Counted from the stretch's first letter, positions 53,794 to 62,517 are shown. The stretch is DNA of 64,000 nt from Ruegeria sp. HKCCA6707 (GCF_013033515.1 NZ_WQEG01000001.1:434001-498000), one strand, 5' to 3'. Made by a program: numbers and translations. The notes: a model not told the origin generated them from the letters alone.

Positions 53794-54570
53794 ATGACTG
53801 ACCAAGTTCAACGCGCCGAGGCATTCGCCGCGCTCCATCAGAAAGGTGATCCTGTAATCCTGTACAACATCTGGGATTCAGGCAGCGCCGGAGCCGTGCG
53901 CGACGCAGGTGCCAAGGCCATCGCGACGGGCAGCGCACCAGTTGCGATGGCCCAAGGATTTTCGGACGGTCAAAACCTGCCCTTGGACTTTGCACTGGAC
54001 AATGTGCGCCGGATTGTCGAGGCGGTCGATCTGCCCGTGACACTGGATTTCGAGGGCGGCTATGCCGAAGTTCCCTCAGACATCGCACTGAACGCCAAAA
54101 AAGCACTGGCCACGGGTGTAGTGGGCTTTAACTTTGAAGATCAGATCGTTGGAACGAAAGAGCTTTACGAGACAGAGATTCAAGCCGCCCGTGTCGCTGC
54201 GCTGCGCGAAACCTGTGACGCTACAGGCGTTCCGGCCTTTATCAACGCGCGGACTGATATTTTCCTCAAAGCGCATCCCGATACCCATGATGAGGCGATG
54301 CTGACTGATGCCATCCTGCGGGCCCAGGCCTATGCGGATGCAGGTGCCAGCGGCTTTTTCGCACCCGGTCTGCGGGATAAGGTAATGATTGGCAAGCTGT
54401 GTGACGCCACAGAGCTGCCGGTCAATGTCATTGCTCTGCCCGGTACACCGGATAATGTGACACTGGCAAAACTGGGCGTCGCCCGGATCAGCTATGGCCC
54501 TGTGCCCTATCGCGAGATGTTGGGATGGCTGAAAGCCAAGGCCGAAACAGCGCTGCAATCCGCCGGTTGA
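53794..54570 (+). CDS. Isocitrate lyase / PEP mutase superfamily protein
   Basis: 258 residues, TIM-barrel with LYNIWDSGSAGAVRDAGAKAIATGS, LDFEGGYAE, FNFEDQIVG (metal-binding acidic residues) and FINARTDIFL. Matches the carboxyvinyl-carboxyphosphonate mutase/oxaloacetate decarboxylase-like branch. It lacks the Lys-Lys-Cys-Gly-His loop of true isocitrate lyase. Exact substrate unknown. It lies upstream of a DUF1330 gene in the same direction. Confidence 0.85.
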   Translation: MTDQVQRAEAFAALHQKGDPVILYNIWDSGSAGAVRDAGAKAIATGSAPVAMAQGFSDGQNLPLDFALDNVRRIVEAVDLPVTLDFEGGYAEVPSDIALNAKKALATGVVGFNFEDQIVGTKELYETEIQAARVAALRETCDATGVPAFINARTDIFLKAHPDTHDEAMLTDAILRAQAYADAGASGFFAPGLRDKVMIGKLCDATELPVNVIALPGTPDNVTLAKLGVARISYGPVPYREMLGWLKAKAETALQSAG

Positions 54571-54638
54571 TCAATCCGCCATTGCAATTTCGATCTGATC
54601 CTCGCACCCTGCGGCCTCAACCTCAGGAGGATTGCACC

Positions 54639-54932
54639 TTGGCCAAAGGGTATTGGGTTGCACATGTCGATATCGACGACATGGACGTCTATAAAAACTA
54701 CATCGCTGCCAATGCTGCGCCATTTGCAGAATATGGTGGGAAATTTCTGGTCCGCGCCGGTGATAGAACAATTGCAGAAGGCACCGCCCGCGCGCGGACA
54801 GTTGTCATCGAGTTCGACAGCTATGAACAGGCGCTGGCCTGCTATCAAAGCGAGGGATATCAAAAGGCCAAGGCCCTGCGCGACCCGATCTCGACCGGCG
54901 ATCTTGTGATCATCCAAGGCTATGACGGATAG
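54639..54932 (+). CDS. DUF1330 dimeric ferredoxin-like fold protein
   Basis: 97 residues: KGYWVAHVDIDDMDVYKNYIAANAAPFAEYGGKFLVRAG..VVIEFDSYEQALACYQSEGYQKAKALR is a full DUF1330 domain. The start is TTG at 54639, fixed by a perfect AGGAGG eight bases upstream; the frame has no suitable ATG there. The family's function is unknown; it resembles small stress-linked or monooxygenase-like folds. Confidence 0.9.
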   Translation: MAKGYWVAHVDIDDMDVYKNYIAANAAPFAEYGGKFLVRAGDRTIAEGTARARTVVIEFDSYEQALACYQSEGYQKAKALRDPISTGDLVIIQGYDG

Positions 54933-54968
54933 CGGGAACTTGGCGCTTATCAAAATATCGAATAAACT

Positions 54969-55424
54969 ATGCCCATGTTGAAAAAGCTCTTTCAGGCGTT
55001 TCGACCGCCACAGCATGACATGCTGCCTGATCCCGATGCCGAACTGGCGCTTGGGGCGTTGATGGTGCGCGTGGCACAGGCGGATCGGGATTATAAACTT
55101 GAAGAGATCAGCCTGATCGACCGCATACTGGCGCGTCTTTACCAGCATAACGCGATAGAGGCCGCAAAAGTGCGCGCCACCTGCGAAAAGCTTCATGCCG
55201 CAGCACCCGAAACCGATACGTTCGGCAAGTTGATCCGCGAAACAACGGGCGAGGCCGAACGTCTGGCCGCAATGGAAGCGCTGTGGGAAGTGGTGCTGGC
55301 CGACGGCGTATCAGACGAAGGTGAGATCAAGATCGTGGAAGAGGCCCGCGCGGCCATGGGCCTGAGCTTTAACGACAGTCAGGCAGCGCGCGCGCGGGTA
55401 CAAAGCCGCTTGGAAGCCTTATAG
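54969..55424 (+). CDS. TerB-family protein, first copy
   Basis: 151 residues; all-helical TerB (tellurite-resistance B-like) domain with ALGALMVRVAQADRDYKLEEISLIDRIL..ERLAAMEALWEVVLADGVSDEGEIKIVEEARAAMGL. The acidic DRDYKLEE and DGVSDEGE pairs match the metal-binding-like positions of TerB. ATG at 54969 or at 54975. A paralogue follows after 20 bases. Role uncharacterised outside tellurite or membrane-stress contexts. Confidence 0.85.
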   Translation: MPMLKKLFQAFRPPQHDMLPDPDAELALGALMVRVAQADRDYKLEEISLIDRILARLYQHNAIEAAKVRATCEKLHAAAPETDTFGKLIRETTGEAERLAAMEALWEVVLADGVSDEGEIKIVEEARAAMGLSFNDSQAARARVQSRLEAL

Positions 55425-55444
55425 GTCGGGACTATATCAAACCC

Positions 55445-55882
55445 ATGTTCAAAGATCTTCTGTCCCGGCTGACACAGCCCGAACCCGATCCGCTGGCTGA
55501 CGACGATGCCCGCCTGGCCCTTACGGCCTTGCTGGTGCGCATTGCCCGGTCGGACAATGATTATGCCGACACCGAAATGGCTCGGATCGATCGGATTTCG
55601 GCTGAACGTTACGGGCTGTCCCCGTTCGAGGCTGCCGCCTTGCGCGCCCGCGCCGAAGACCTGGAGGCCGAAGCTCCCGACACGGTCCGCTTTACACGCG
55701 CTATCAAAGAGGCGGTTGCCTATGATGACCGCCTATCCGTAGTGCAGGCCATGTGGTCGGTAGCGCTGGCCGATGGCCAACGCAGCGGAGAAGAGGATTC
55801 GCTGCTGCGGCTTGTGGTCAGCCTGCTGGGCGTCAGCGACGTGGATTCCGCGCGGGCCCGACAGAAGGCTGCCCAAGCGTGA
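55445..55882 (+). CDS. TerB-family protein, second copy
   Basis: 145 residues, clearly paralogous to the preceding gene: ALTALLVRIARSDNDYADTEMARIDRIS..DRLSVVQAMWSVALADGQRSGEEDSLLRLVVSLLGV. The MFKDLLSRLTQPEPDPLADDDARLAL start corresponds to MLKKLFQAF..LPDPDAELAL in the first copy. Its stop overlaps the start of the next gene (GTGA), so the three genes form one coupled unit. Confidence 0.85.
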   Translation: MFKDLLSRLTQPEPDPLADDDARLALTALLVRIARSDNDYADTEMARIDRISAERYGLSPFEAAALRARAEDLEAEAPDTVRFTRAIKEAVAYDDRLSVVQAMWSVALADGQRSGEEDSLLRLVVSLLGVSDVDSARARQKAAQA

Positions 55883-56631
55883 CGGCAATGCTGGGCATGT
55901 ATGACATGCCCGCCCTCCAGCCCGCCAATGATCGGTTTTGGACCTTGATTCGTGATCATCTTGGGTTTGGCGCGCCAAGGCTGACCCGGGATCGCGATTT
56001 TTGGGAGATCTGGCAGGACCCGGATCTGGTCTTTGCACAAACTTGTGGAATGCCCTATCGCACGAAGCTGCATGATACAGTTCAGCTCGTGGGTACGCCG
56101 GACTATGGCCTGCCCGGATGCCCGCCCGGCTATTACCGTTCGATTTTTGTGGCGCGTGCGAAGGACAACAGGCCTCTGTCCGAACTGGTTCGCGAGTGTT
56201 TTGCCTATAACGAGCCGTTGTCACAATCTGGCTGGTCCGCACCAATCACGCATTTATCTGAACTGGGTCTGAGCCCCGACACGTTATTGCAAACAGGCGC
56301 ACACGCGGCTTCGGCGCAGTCTGTTGCCAGCGGTCAAGCGGATCTGGCGTCGCTTGACCTTCTGACCTGGTTGCTGCTGCGCGAACACACGGATTTGGGG
56401 GAAGTTCTGCGCGAGGTAGAGCTTACCACACCAACCCCTGCACTGCCCTACATTACTTCGAATACACGGGACGCTGCGCAGCTCAACTCTGCCCTTGGCA
56501 AAGCGGTTTCAGACCTTGCACCGCAGGACCGCTCAGCGCTGCACCTCCGGGGACTGGTGGACATTCCGGCCGAGCACTATTTGCGCGTTCCGACACCGCC
56601 ATCACCGCAGGCGCTTTTGCACAAGAGCTGA
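55879..56631 (+). CDS. PhnD-like solute-binding fold protein without signal peptide
   Basis: 250 residues; MLGMYDMPALQPANDRFWTLIRDHLGFGAPRLTRDRDFWEIWQDPDLVFAQTCGMPYRT follows the PhnD/SsuA-like phosphonate-binding family (LVFAQTCG near the ligand site, AAIDLLTW-like ASLDLLTWLLL later). Start taken as GTG at 55879, overlapping the TerB stop; ATG at 55888 is an alternative. There is no signal peptide and no permease or ATPase of this type nearby, so it is probably cytoplasmic. Role unknown. Confidence 0.75.
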   Translation: MTAMLGMYDMPALQPANDRFWTLIRDHLGFGAPRLTRDRDFWEIWQDPDLVFAQTCGMPYRTKLHDTVQLVGTPDYGLPGCPPGYYRSIFVARAKDNRPLSELVRECFAYNEPLSQSGWSAPITHLSELGLSPDTLLQTGAHAASAQSVASGQADLASLDLLTWLLLREHTDLGEVLREVELTTPTPALPYITSNTRDAAQLNSALGKAVSDLAPQDRSALHLRGLVDIPAEHYLRVPTPPSPQALLHKS

Positions 56632-56759
56632 CCATTTCGGCAATTCCCTTTGGTCAATTTGGCAGTATCCGCCCCGGATTCTGTGTTTTGCTCATTGCAT
56701 TGGTGGCTTTTTTCAGTCCAAGTAGCGCATCAAAACCGTTCACAACAACAGGACCGCCC

Positions 56760-57536
56760 GTGACAGACTCCACGCCCGTCATCGAGATCAAGAACCTGCA
56801 CAAAAGCTTCGGCAATCTCGAAGTGCTCAAGGGAGTGGATATTACGGCCCATCGCGGCGACGTCGTTTCGCTGATTGGATCTTCAGGATCGGGCAAGTCC
56901 ACGCTGCTACGGTGCTGCAACTTGCTGGAAGACAGCCAGCAGGGCGAAATTCTGTTCAAAGGTGAACCGGTTCAGTGGGCTGGCAGCGGGCATAGTCGCC
57001 GTCCGGCAGATGCCAAGCAGGTGATGCGCATTCGAACCAACCTGTCGATGGTGTTTCAGCAATTCAACCTGTGGGCCCATATGACCATCCTGCAAAACGT
57101 CATGGAGGCTCCGATCACCGTTCTGGGCCGCGACAAGGCCGAGGTTGAGGACAGCGCGCGGAAGTATCTGGAAAAAGTCGGTATCGGCGACAAGTGCGAT
57201 GTCTATCCAGCACAATTGTCCGGTGGTCAGCAACAGCGCGCCGCCATCGCGCGCGGCCTGTGCATGGAGCCCGAGGCCTTGTTGTTCGATGAGCCGACCT
57301 CGGCCCTCGACCCCGAACTGGAACAGGAAGTGATCCGCGTGATCAAGGATCTGGCTGCCGAGGGGCGCACCATGATTATCGTGACCCATGACATGAAAAT
57401 GGCCGCCGATATTTCAAGCCACGTGGTGTTCCTGCACCAGGGTCTGATCGAGGAAGAAGGCCTGCCCGAAGACATTTTCACTGCCCCTGAATCCGAAAGG
57501 CTTCAGGGTTTTCTTTCCGCCACTCAGGCGGCTTAA
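56760..57536 (+). CDS. Polar/basic amino-acid ABC transporter, ATP-binding protein
   Basis: 259 residues from a GTG start (AGGA six bases upstream). Walker A GSSGSGKST, Q-loop VFQQFNLWAHMT, signature LSGGQQQRAAIARGL, Walker B ALLFDEPTSALD and switch His in VTHDMKMA. The insert GEPVQWAGSGHSRRP is typical of the HisP/OccP/ArtP group. Powers uptake with the following binding protein and two permeases. Confidence 0.95.
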   Translation: MTDSTPVIEIKNLHKSFGNLEVLKGVDITAHRGDVVSLIGSSGSGKSTLLRCCNLLEDSQQGEILFKGEPVQWAGSGHSRRPADAKQVMRIRTNLSMVFQQFNLWAHMTILQNVMEAPITVLGRDKAEVEDSARKYLEKVGIGDKCDVYPAQLSGGQQQRAAIARGLCMEPEALLFDEPTSALDPELEQEVIRVIKDLAAEGRTMIIVTHDMKMAADISSHVVFLHQGLIEEEGLPEDIFTAPESERLQGFLSATQAA

Positions 57537-57568
57537 TCAAAATCAGAACCAAAAAAGGGGAGTAACTC

Positions 57569-58318
57569 ATGAAAAACCTGATTCTGACCACCGCGGCACT
57601 CGCGCTGACTGCGGGCATCGCCATGGCCGACACCGTGCGCATGGGCACCGAGGGTGCCTACCCTCCGTATAACTTCATCAACGACGCTGGCGAGATCGAC
57701 GGGTTCGAGCGTGAAGTGGGTGATGAGCTGTGCAAACGCGCCGGACTGGAATGCGAATGGGTCAAGAACGACTGGGATTCGATCATTCCGAACCTGGTAT
57801 CGGGCAACTACGACACCATTATCGCGGGCATGTCGATCACGGACGAGCGTGACGAGGTTATCGACTTTACCCAGAACTACTATCCGCCCACAGCCTCGGC
57901 CTATGTCGCCGCATCGGAAGGCGTTGATGTGACCGGTGGTATCGTTGCGGCCCAAACCGCAACCATCCAGGCGGGTTACGTGGCCGAATCCGGCGCGACG
58001 CTGGTCGAATTCGCAACACCTGAAGAAACCATTGCCGCAGTGCGCAATGGTGAAGCAGATGCGGTTCTGGCCGACCGTGACTATCTGGCGCCGCTGGTCG
58101 AGGAATCGGGCGGCGAACTGGTCTTTGTTGGCGATCCGGTCCCACTGGGTGGTGGTGTCGGCATGGGCCTGCGCGAAAGTGACGGCGAACTGCGCGGCAA
58201 GTTCGACGAAGCCATCACCTCGATGAAGGCTGACGGCTCTCTGAACGAGATGTTGATCAAGTGGTTCGGTGAAGGCACCGCGACCTATGGCACCGACGGC
58301 TCGGTTGTAACCAACTAA
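57569..58318 (+). CDS. Amino-acid ABC transporter periplasmic binding protein
   Basis: 249 residues. Signal peptide MKNLILTTAALALTAGIAMA cleaved before DTVRMGTEGAYPPYNF; SBP_bac_3 domain with EIDGFEREVGDELCKRA, SGNYDTIIAGMSITDER and YYPPTASAYVA. It is close to lysine/arginine/ornithine and histidine-binding proteins. A strong GGGGAGT ribosome site and a 3' stem-loop (58332) suggest higher expression than the membrane subunits. Confidence 0.94.
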   Translation: MKNLILTTAALALTAGIAMADTVRMGTEGAYPPYNFINDAGEIDGFEREVGDELCKRAGLECEWVKNDWDSIIPNLVSGNYDTIIAGMSITDERDEVIDFTQNYYPPTASAYVAASEGVDVTGGIVAAQTATIQAGYVAESGATLVEFATPEETIAAVRNGEADAVLADRDYLAPLVEESGGELVFVGDPVPLGGGVGMGLRESDGELRGKFDEAITSMKADGSLNEMLIKWFGEGTATYGTDGSVVTN

Positions 58319-58331
58319 GCCATATCTCTAC

Positions 58332-58360
58332 GGCTCGGCACCTGATCGGGGTGCCGGGCC
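58332..58360 (+). other. Intercistronic stem-loop after the binding-protein gene
   Basis: An 11-bp stem (one G-U pair) from GGCTCGGCACC and GGTGCCGGGCC with a seven-base loop, 13 bases past the stop. Such hairpins commonly stabilise binding-protein mRNA in ABC operons; no T run follows. Confidence 0.65.
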
Positions 58361-58402
58361 GACCCCGGCCCCGGACCGGACCTGACGCTCGAAAGACGCC
58401 AT

Positions 58403-59290
58403 ATGTTTTCCTATTGCGCTGATCCCGAAACGCTAAGCACATTCTTTTGGTTTTCGTGCTATCTGACCAATGGCGTCCACTGGTCGTTTTATCTGTCTTT
58501 CCTGAAAGTGTTGGGCCTGCTGGCGGTCACCGCTCCGGTTGCGCTCAGCTTTGGTTTTGCAGGCGCCATGGCGGCCCGGTCACAATTCCTGCCCCTCAGC
58601 TGGCTGGGCAAGGCCTATATCGCCGTCGTGCGCGGTGTGCCCGACATCGCCTTCTTTCTGTTTTTTGTCATCGCACTGGATCAGGGATTCGAGTGGATCC
58701 GGCACAAGGTGCTGTGCCCCGAGTGGACCGATCCGATCCGTCAGGGCAATGATTTTCTGGTCTGCCAATCGGCCAAACTGCCATTGGGCACCGCGCCCGA
58801 ATGGGTGCATGAAACCTATGGCTTTGCGCTTGCGGTAATCACTTTTTCCATCGTCTTCGGCGCATTTGCCGCCAACGTCCTGTTTGGTGGCATGCGCGCC
58901 GTGCCCCATGCGCAGCTAGAGACGGCCGAGGCTTACGGCATGACCCGCCGCCAGACTTTCTGGCGCATCCTCGTACCACAGATGTGGGTCTATGCCCTGC
59001 CCGGCCTCAGCAACCTTTGGATGGTGCTGATCAAGGCCACGCCGCTTCTGTTCTTGCTGGGGATCGAAGACATTGTCTATTGGGCGCGCGAGTTGGGTGG
59101 CACCAAAACCTCGCGCTTTACCGACTATCCACATGGCGATTGGCGCATGTGGTACTTCCTGTTCCTGCTGATCTTCTATCTGGGCATGACCCGCGTCTCG
59201 GAAATCGGGCTCGAGAGGTTGATGCGGCGCTTGTCCCACGGTCAGGCCACATCAGGCGGAGAGCTTCTGCGCAAGGAGACCACAGCATGA
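58403..59290 (+). CDS. Amino-acid ABC transporter permease (HisQ/OccQ-like)
   Basis: 295 residues; hydrophobic helices plus the EAA loop ETAEAYGMTRRQTFWRILVPQMW. It is longer than the usual ~230 because of an extracytoplasmic insert (about residues 92-135) containing two Cys (KVLCPEWTD, FLVCQSAK). The RGVPDIAFFLFF segment is a family hallmark. Its stop overlaps the start of a 32-codon micro-ORF. Confidence 0.93.
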   Translation: MFSYCADPETLSTFFWFSCYLTNGVHWSFYLSFLKVLGLLAVTAPVALSFGFAGAMAARSQFLPLSWLGKAYIAVVRGVPDIAFFLFFVIALDQGFEWIRHKVLCPEWTDPIRQGNDFLVCQSAKLPLGTAPEWVHETYGFALAVITFSIVFGAFAANVLFGGMRAVPHAQLETAEAYGMTRRQTFWRILVPQMWVYALPGLSNLWMVLIKATPLLFLLGIEDIVYWARELGGTKTSRFTDYPHGDWRMWYFLFLLIFYLGMTRVSEIGLERLMRRLSHGQATSGGELLRKETTA

Positions 59291-59385
59291 CCCGCCTGTT
59301 GCGCGACCTCTTCTGCATGCCGCGCCCAGTTGCTGCGCGACCACTGCCGCGCACCCGCGCTCTTTTCCAAGGAGCCCGCGCATGA
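59287..59385 (+). CDS. 32-residue micro-ORF coupled between two permease genes
   Basis: ATG at 59287 overlaps the upstream permease stop (ATGA) and its own TGA at 59383-59385 overlaps the next permease ATG (ATGA). The product is basic (several Arg, two Pro-Arg pairs; MTRLLRDLFCMPRPVA...). The AAGGAG serving the next gene lies inside it. It could be a real small protein or only a translational bridge across the gap. Confidence 0.5.
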   Translation: MTRLLRDLFCMPRPVAARPLPRTRALFQGARA

Positions 59386-60188
59386 GCTGCATCCAGACCA
59401 TTCAGGACTACGCGCTCCGGTCCATCGGCTTCGGCGAACGGCTGCTTCCCAAAACAGACTTCACCCTGTGCGAGCATTTTACGCTGATCGGCTCGGGCAT
59501 GATCTGGAATATCTATTTCGGGATCATGGCCATGGTAACCGGCTTCTTTCTGGCCACCGCATTGGCGGTCGGAAAAGCCTCGCCAAACAAATGGCTGCGC
59601 AAACCGGCCGAGTGGTTCATCTTCCTGTTCCGTGGATCGCCGCTCTTTATCCAGTTCTTCTTTGCCTATTTCTTCTTCCTGTCGTTGAAGAAGGCCTATC
59701 CGATGTTCGACGCCTTTACCTCGGCCTGGTTGGGGGCGCTGATCGTCTTGTTTCTGAACACATCCGCCTATTCGGGTGAGATCTTCTATGGTGCGCTGCG
59801 CTCGATCCCCAAAGGCGATATCGAGGCCGCCGACGCCTATGGCATGACCGGTTGGGCGCGGTTTCGCAGGATTGTCTGGCCCACCATGCTGCGTCTGGCC
59901 TGGCCAGCTTATACCAATGAGGCGATCTTTGTGTTCCAGTCGACCACGCTGGTCTTTTTCTCGGCCTTCCCGGCCTGGCAGCAACGGGGAGACGCGCTGT
60001 ATTATGCAAGCTATTTCGCGGACAAGACGTTCAATCCGTTCATCCCCTACCCGATCCTGGCCTTCTATTTCATCCTGCTCACACTTGTCATCGTCTGGGG
60101 TTTTGGCCGGGTCAACAAACGTCTGAACCGTCACCTGCCCGCAGCCCATCGCAGCAAAATGCGCTTTCGCCTGAACCTGGCGCGCTAA
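59382..60188 (+). CDS. Amino-acid ABC transporter permease (HisM/OccM-like)
   Basis: 268 residues; FRGSPLFIQFFFAYFF and the EAA loop EAADAYGMTGWARFRRIVWPTML are HisM-type signatures. Ribosome site AAGGAG lies seven bases before the ATG. The last gene of the transporter operon; its stop overlaps the stop of the converging mtfA gene. Confidence 0.94.
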   Translation: MSCIQTIQDYALRSIGFGERLLPKTDFTLCEHFTLIGSGMIWNIYFGIMAMVTGFFLATALAVGKASPNKWLRKPAEWFIFLFRGSPLFIQFFFAYFFFLSLKKAYPMFDAFTSAWLGALIVLFLNTSAYSGEIFYGALRSIPKGDIEAADAYGMTGWARFRRIVWPTMLRLAWPAYTNEAIFVFQSTTLVFFSAFPAWQQRGDALYYASYFADKTFNPFIPYPILAFYFILLTLVIVWGFGRVNKRLNRHLPAAHRSKMRFRLNLAR

Positions 60189-60994
60189 GCCCAGTCCACG
60201 GGGTTCAGCCTAAAGAGCTTGGACAACTGAACGTACACATCCGGCACCGCCTGTTTCAGCGCGCGCGGGCGTTCAAAGAACACCTCGACGGATACGGCGA
60301 AAAACTCTTCATGCCCGGCGGCGCCATATGGATCGATCACCGTGGGATGGCCATGTTCCACCGCCTGAACATGCGCGTCATAGGCGGTCAGAAAGACCTT
60401 TTCCCATTCGGCAAAGCTTTGCCCCGCGCTCAGGATCGGGACACCGTTGGTGCCGCCTGACAGATCATCAATCTGATGCGCGAACTCGTGCAGCACCACA
60501 TTATGCCCATCATGGTCATCCAAAGCGCCCTGTTTGCTATGCGCCCAGGACAGGATAACCGGACCCCGATCCCAGCTTTCACCGGTGCGGATGATTTCCT
60601 TTTCGGTCACCACATAACCCGAATGCCGCTGCTGCTTGGATTTGAACGCGTTGGGATAGATCAGGATCGTTGTCAGATTGTCATACCAAAGATCGCTGTT
60701 GATCACGAGCAGACAGGCCTGGGCGGCAATCGACAGCTCCATCTCTTCCGTCACCTCCAACCCATCGCATCCGTAAAAGCTGACCTGATTGCGAAACAGG
60801 TTCACCTTGCCGTCCAGCTTATTGCGTAAACCTGCGGGCAACCTTCGGATGATCGGCACCATCCGCTCGATCGTGTCACGCTCGTCCTCGGACAAGGCTG
60901 TGGCCAACAGCGCCGCGCGTTTGGATTGTTTTGACCAATACCGAAAGGCCAGAATACCGGCGACCAATAGAAGGAGTGAGAAGAATATAACCAT
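60185..60994 (-). CDS. mtfA: MtfA-like zinc peptidase
   Basis: 270 residues; N-terminal membrane helix (VIFFSLLLLVAGILAFRYW) then the MtfA (DUF980) domain with the zinc motif HEFAHQID and distal Glu in GHEEFFAVSVEVFFE. In E. coli MtfA is a peptidase that also titrates the Mlc repressor; the membrane anchor here differs from the soluble enteric form. ATG at 60994 is preferred over upstream codons. Confidence 0.9.
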   Translation of the reverse strand: MVIFFSLLLLVAGILAFRYWSKQSKRAALLATALSEDERDTIERMVPIIRRLPAGLRNKLDGKVNLFRNQVSFYGCDGLEVTEEMELSIAAQACLLVINSDLWYDNLTTILIYPNAFKSKQQRHSGYVVTEKEIIRTGESWDRGPVILSWAHSKQGALDDHDGHNVVLHEFAHQIDDLSGGTNGVPILSAGQSFAEWEKVFLTAYDAHVQAVEHGHPTVIDPYGAAGHEEFFAVSVEVFFERPRALKQAVPDVYVQLSKLFRLNPVDWA

Positions 60995-61068
60995 CGCCAC
61001 CCAATATATGGTGCAAGCTTCGCGGCACAATTGCTTTAACGTTTCGCACCGTTTGCTGCAGAATTAAG

Positions 61069-61089
61069 AATTTGATCAAATTCCGTGAC
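61069..61089. promoter_or_regulatory. Palindromic operator-like site 1
   Basis: AATTTGATCAAATT (61069-61082) is a perfect palindrome followed by CCGTGAC, about 50 bases before the GS-like gene. It matches site 2 (62495) at 19 of 21 positions. Confidence 0.6.
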
Positions 61090-61139
61090 AAGGGCCGCAA
61101 GCTGAATTACACCTACCCCAGACTAGGAACGGAGCCCCC

Positions 61140-62459
61140 ATGGACCTGAGTGCCCTGCACACATTTCGCGTCGCCGCCTGTGATCTGAACGGCGTGCCCC
61201 GTGGTAAACGCGTCCCGTCCAGCTATGCCGAGAAACTGGACAAAGGCGCGGTGCGCCTGCCGTTCTCGGCCCTGAATGTCGATCTTTGGGGGGCGGATAT
61301 CGCAGATAGCCCGCTGGTGTTTGAAACCGGTGACGCGGATGGTGTGCTGCGCCCGACCGAACGGGGGCCGGTGCCGGTGCCGTGGCTGGACACTCCGACC
61401 GCATTGGTTCCGATGAGCCTGTTTGACGATGATGGCACTCCGTTTTCCGGAGATCCCCGCCATGCGCTGCAATCGGTTCTGGACCGCTATGCACAGCGTG
61501 GATGGTCAGTTGTCGCGGCAACCGAGCTTGAGTTCACACTGCTTGACGCGTCAGGTGACCGCCCTCGCCCACCCATCAACCCGGTAACGGGTCGGCGACT
61601 TGCCGGCGAAGCGGTTTTATCGATGTCAGAACTGGACGCGTTTGATGCGTTTTTCAACGCGCTCTATGATGGCTGCGCGGCCATGGGCATTCCGGCGCAA
61701 ACCGCAATCTCGGAAAGTGGCGTCGGCCAGTTCGAGATCAACCTGAACCATCAGGACGCGATGCGCTGTGCTGACGATACATGGCTTTTCAAGATGTTGA
61801 CCCGAGGACTGGCGCGCAAACACGGGTTTGCCGCAAGCTTCATGGCCAAGCCATATCGCGACGACGCGGGCAATGGGATGCATGTACACTTTTCGGTCAA
61901 AGACAAGACGGGCAAAAACATCTTTGATGACGGAAGCCCGCAAGGTTCAGACCTACTTCGCGCTGCTGTGGCGGGATGTCTGGCGGCAATGCCCGCCAGT
62001 ACATTGATCTTCGCACCCTTCGGCAATTCTTATGACCGGCTTGTACCGGGCGCGCATGCGCCCACCGGGGCAAGCTGGGCCTATGATAACAGAACCGCTG
62101 CGCTGCGGATCCCCGGTGGCGCGCCTGTTGCACGTCGCATCGAAAACCGCGTTGCGGGTGGGGACACCAACCCCTATCTGATGCTGGCTGCCGTCTTGGG
62201 CGCCGCTTTGGTGGGGATCGAAGACAATATGCAACCGCCGCCCCCGGTTTCCGGCAATGCCTACGAGGTCAAGGGCTTGCCGCAGCTGGCCGCCGATTGG
62301 CCGCAGGCCATTGCTGCCTTCGAATCGGACCCTTTGATGGCTCGGGTTTTGCCAACTGATCTGATCCGCAATTTCTGCCTGACCAAGCGTCAGGAAATCG
62401 CCCGCTTCGCGGATCGCTCAAAAGACGAACATTGGCTCAGCTATCTCGATTCTGTATGA
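61140..62459 (+). CDS. Glutamine-synthetase-like amine ligase (PuuA/GlnT-like)
   Basis: 439 residues with a complete GS catalytic core: ATELEFTLLD, SESGVGQFEINL, GNGMHVHFSV, PTGASWAYDNRTAALRIP and ENRVAGGDTNPYLMLAAVLG. The short N-terminal domain (ACDLNGVPRGKRVP) and neighbourhood resemble gamma-glutamyl-amine ligases used in polyamine or amine catabolism rather than the ammonia-assimilating GlnA. It lies downstream of an amino-acid ABC operon and just before an amidotransferase. Confidence 0.88.
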   Translation: MDLSALHTFRVAACDLNGVPRGKRVPSSYAEKLDKGAVRLPFSALNVDLWGADIADSPLVFETGDADGVLRPTERGPVPVPWLDTPTALVPMSLFDDDGTPFSGDPRHALQSVLDRYAQRGWSVVAATELEFTLLDASGDRPRPPINPVTGRRLAGEAVLSMSELDAFDAFFNALYDGCAAMGIPAQTAISESGVGQFEINLNHQDAMRCADDTWLFKMLTRGLARKHGFAASFMAKPYRDDAGNGMHVHFSVKDKTGKNIFDDGSPQGSDLLRAAVAGCLAAMPASTLIFAPFGNSYDRLVPGAHAPTGASWAYDNRTAALRIPGGAPVARRIENRVAGGDTNPYLMLAAVLGAALVGIEDNMQPPPPVSGNAYEVKGLPQLAADWPQAIAAFESDPLMARVLPTDLIRNFCLTKRQEIARFADRSKDEHWLSYLDSV

Positions 62460-62494
62460 CCCCCTTGTCCGCCCCGAGTTCCGGCCTTAGGATA

Positions 62495-62515
62495 AATTTG
62501 ATCAAATTTGGTGAC
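62495..62515. promoter_or_regulatory. Palindromic operator-like site 2
   Basis: AAATTTGATCAAATTT is a perfect 16-bp palindrome (62494-62509) followed by GGTGAC. It sits immediately before the amidotransferase start codon at 62518, over the expected ribosome site. Confidence 0.6.
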
Positions 62516-62517
62516 CT

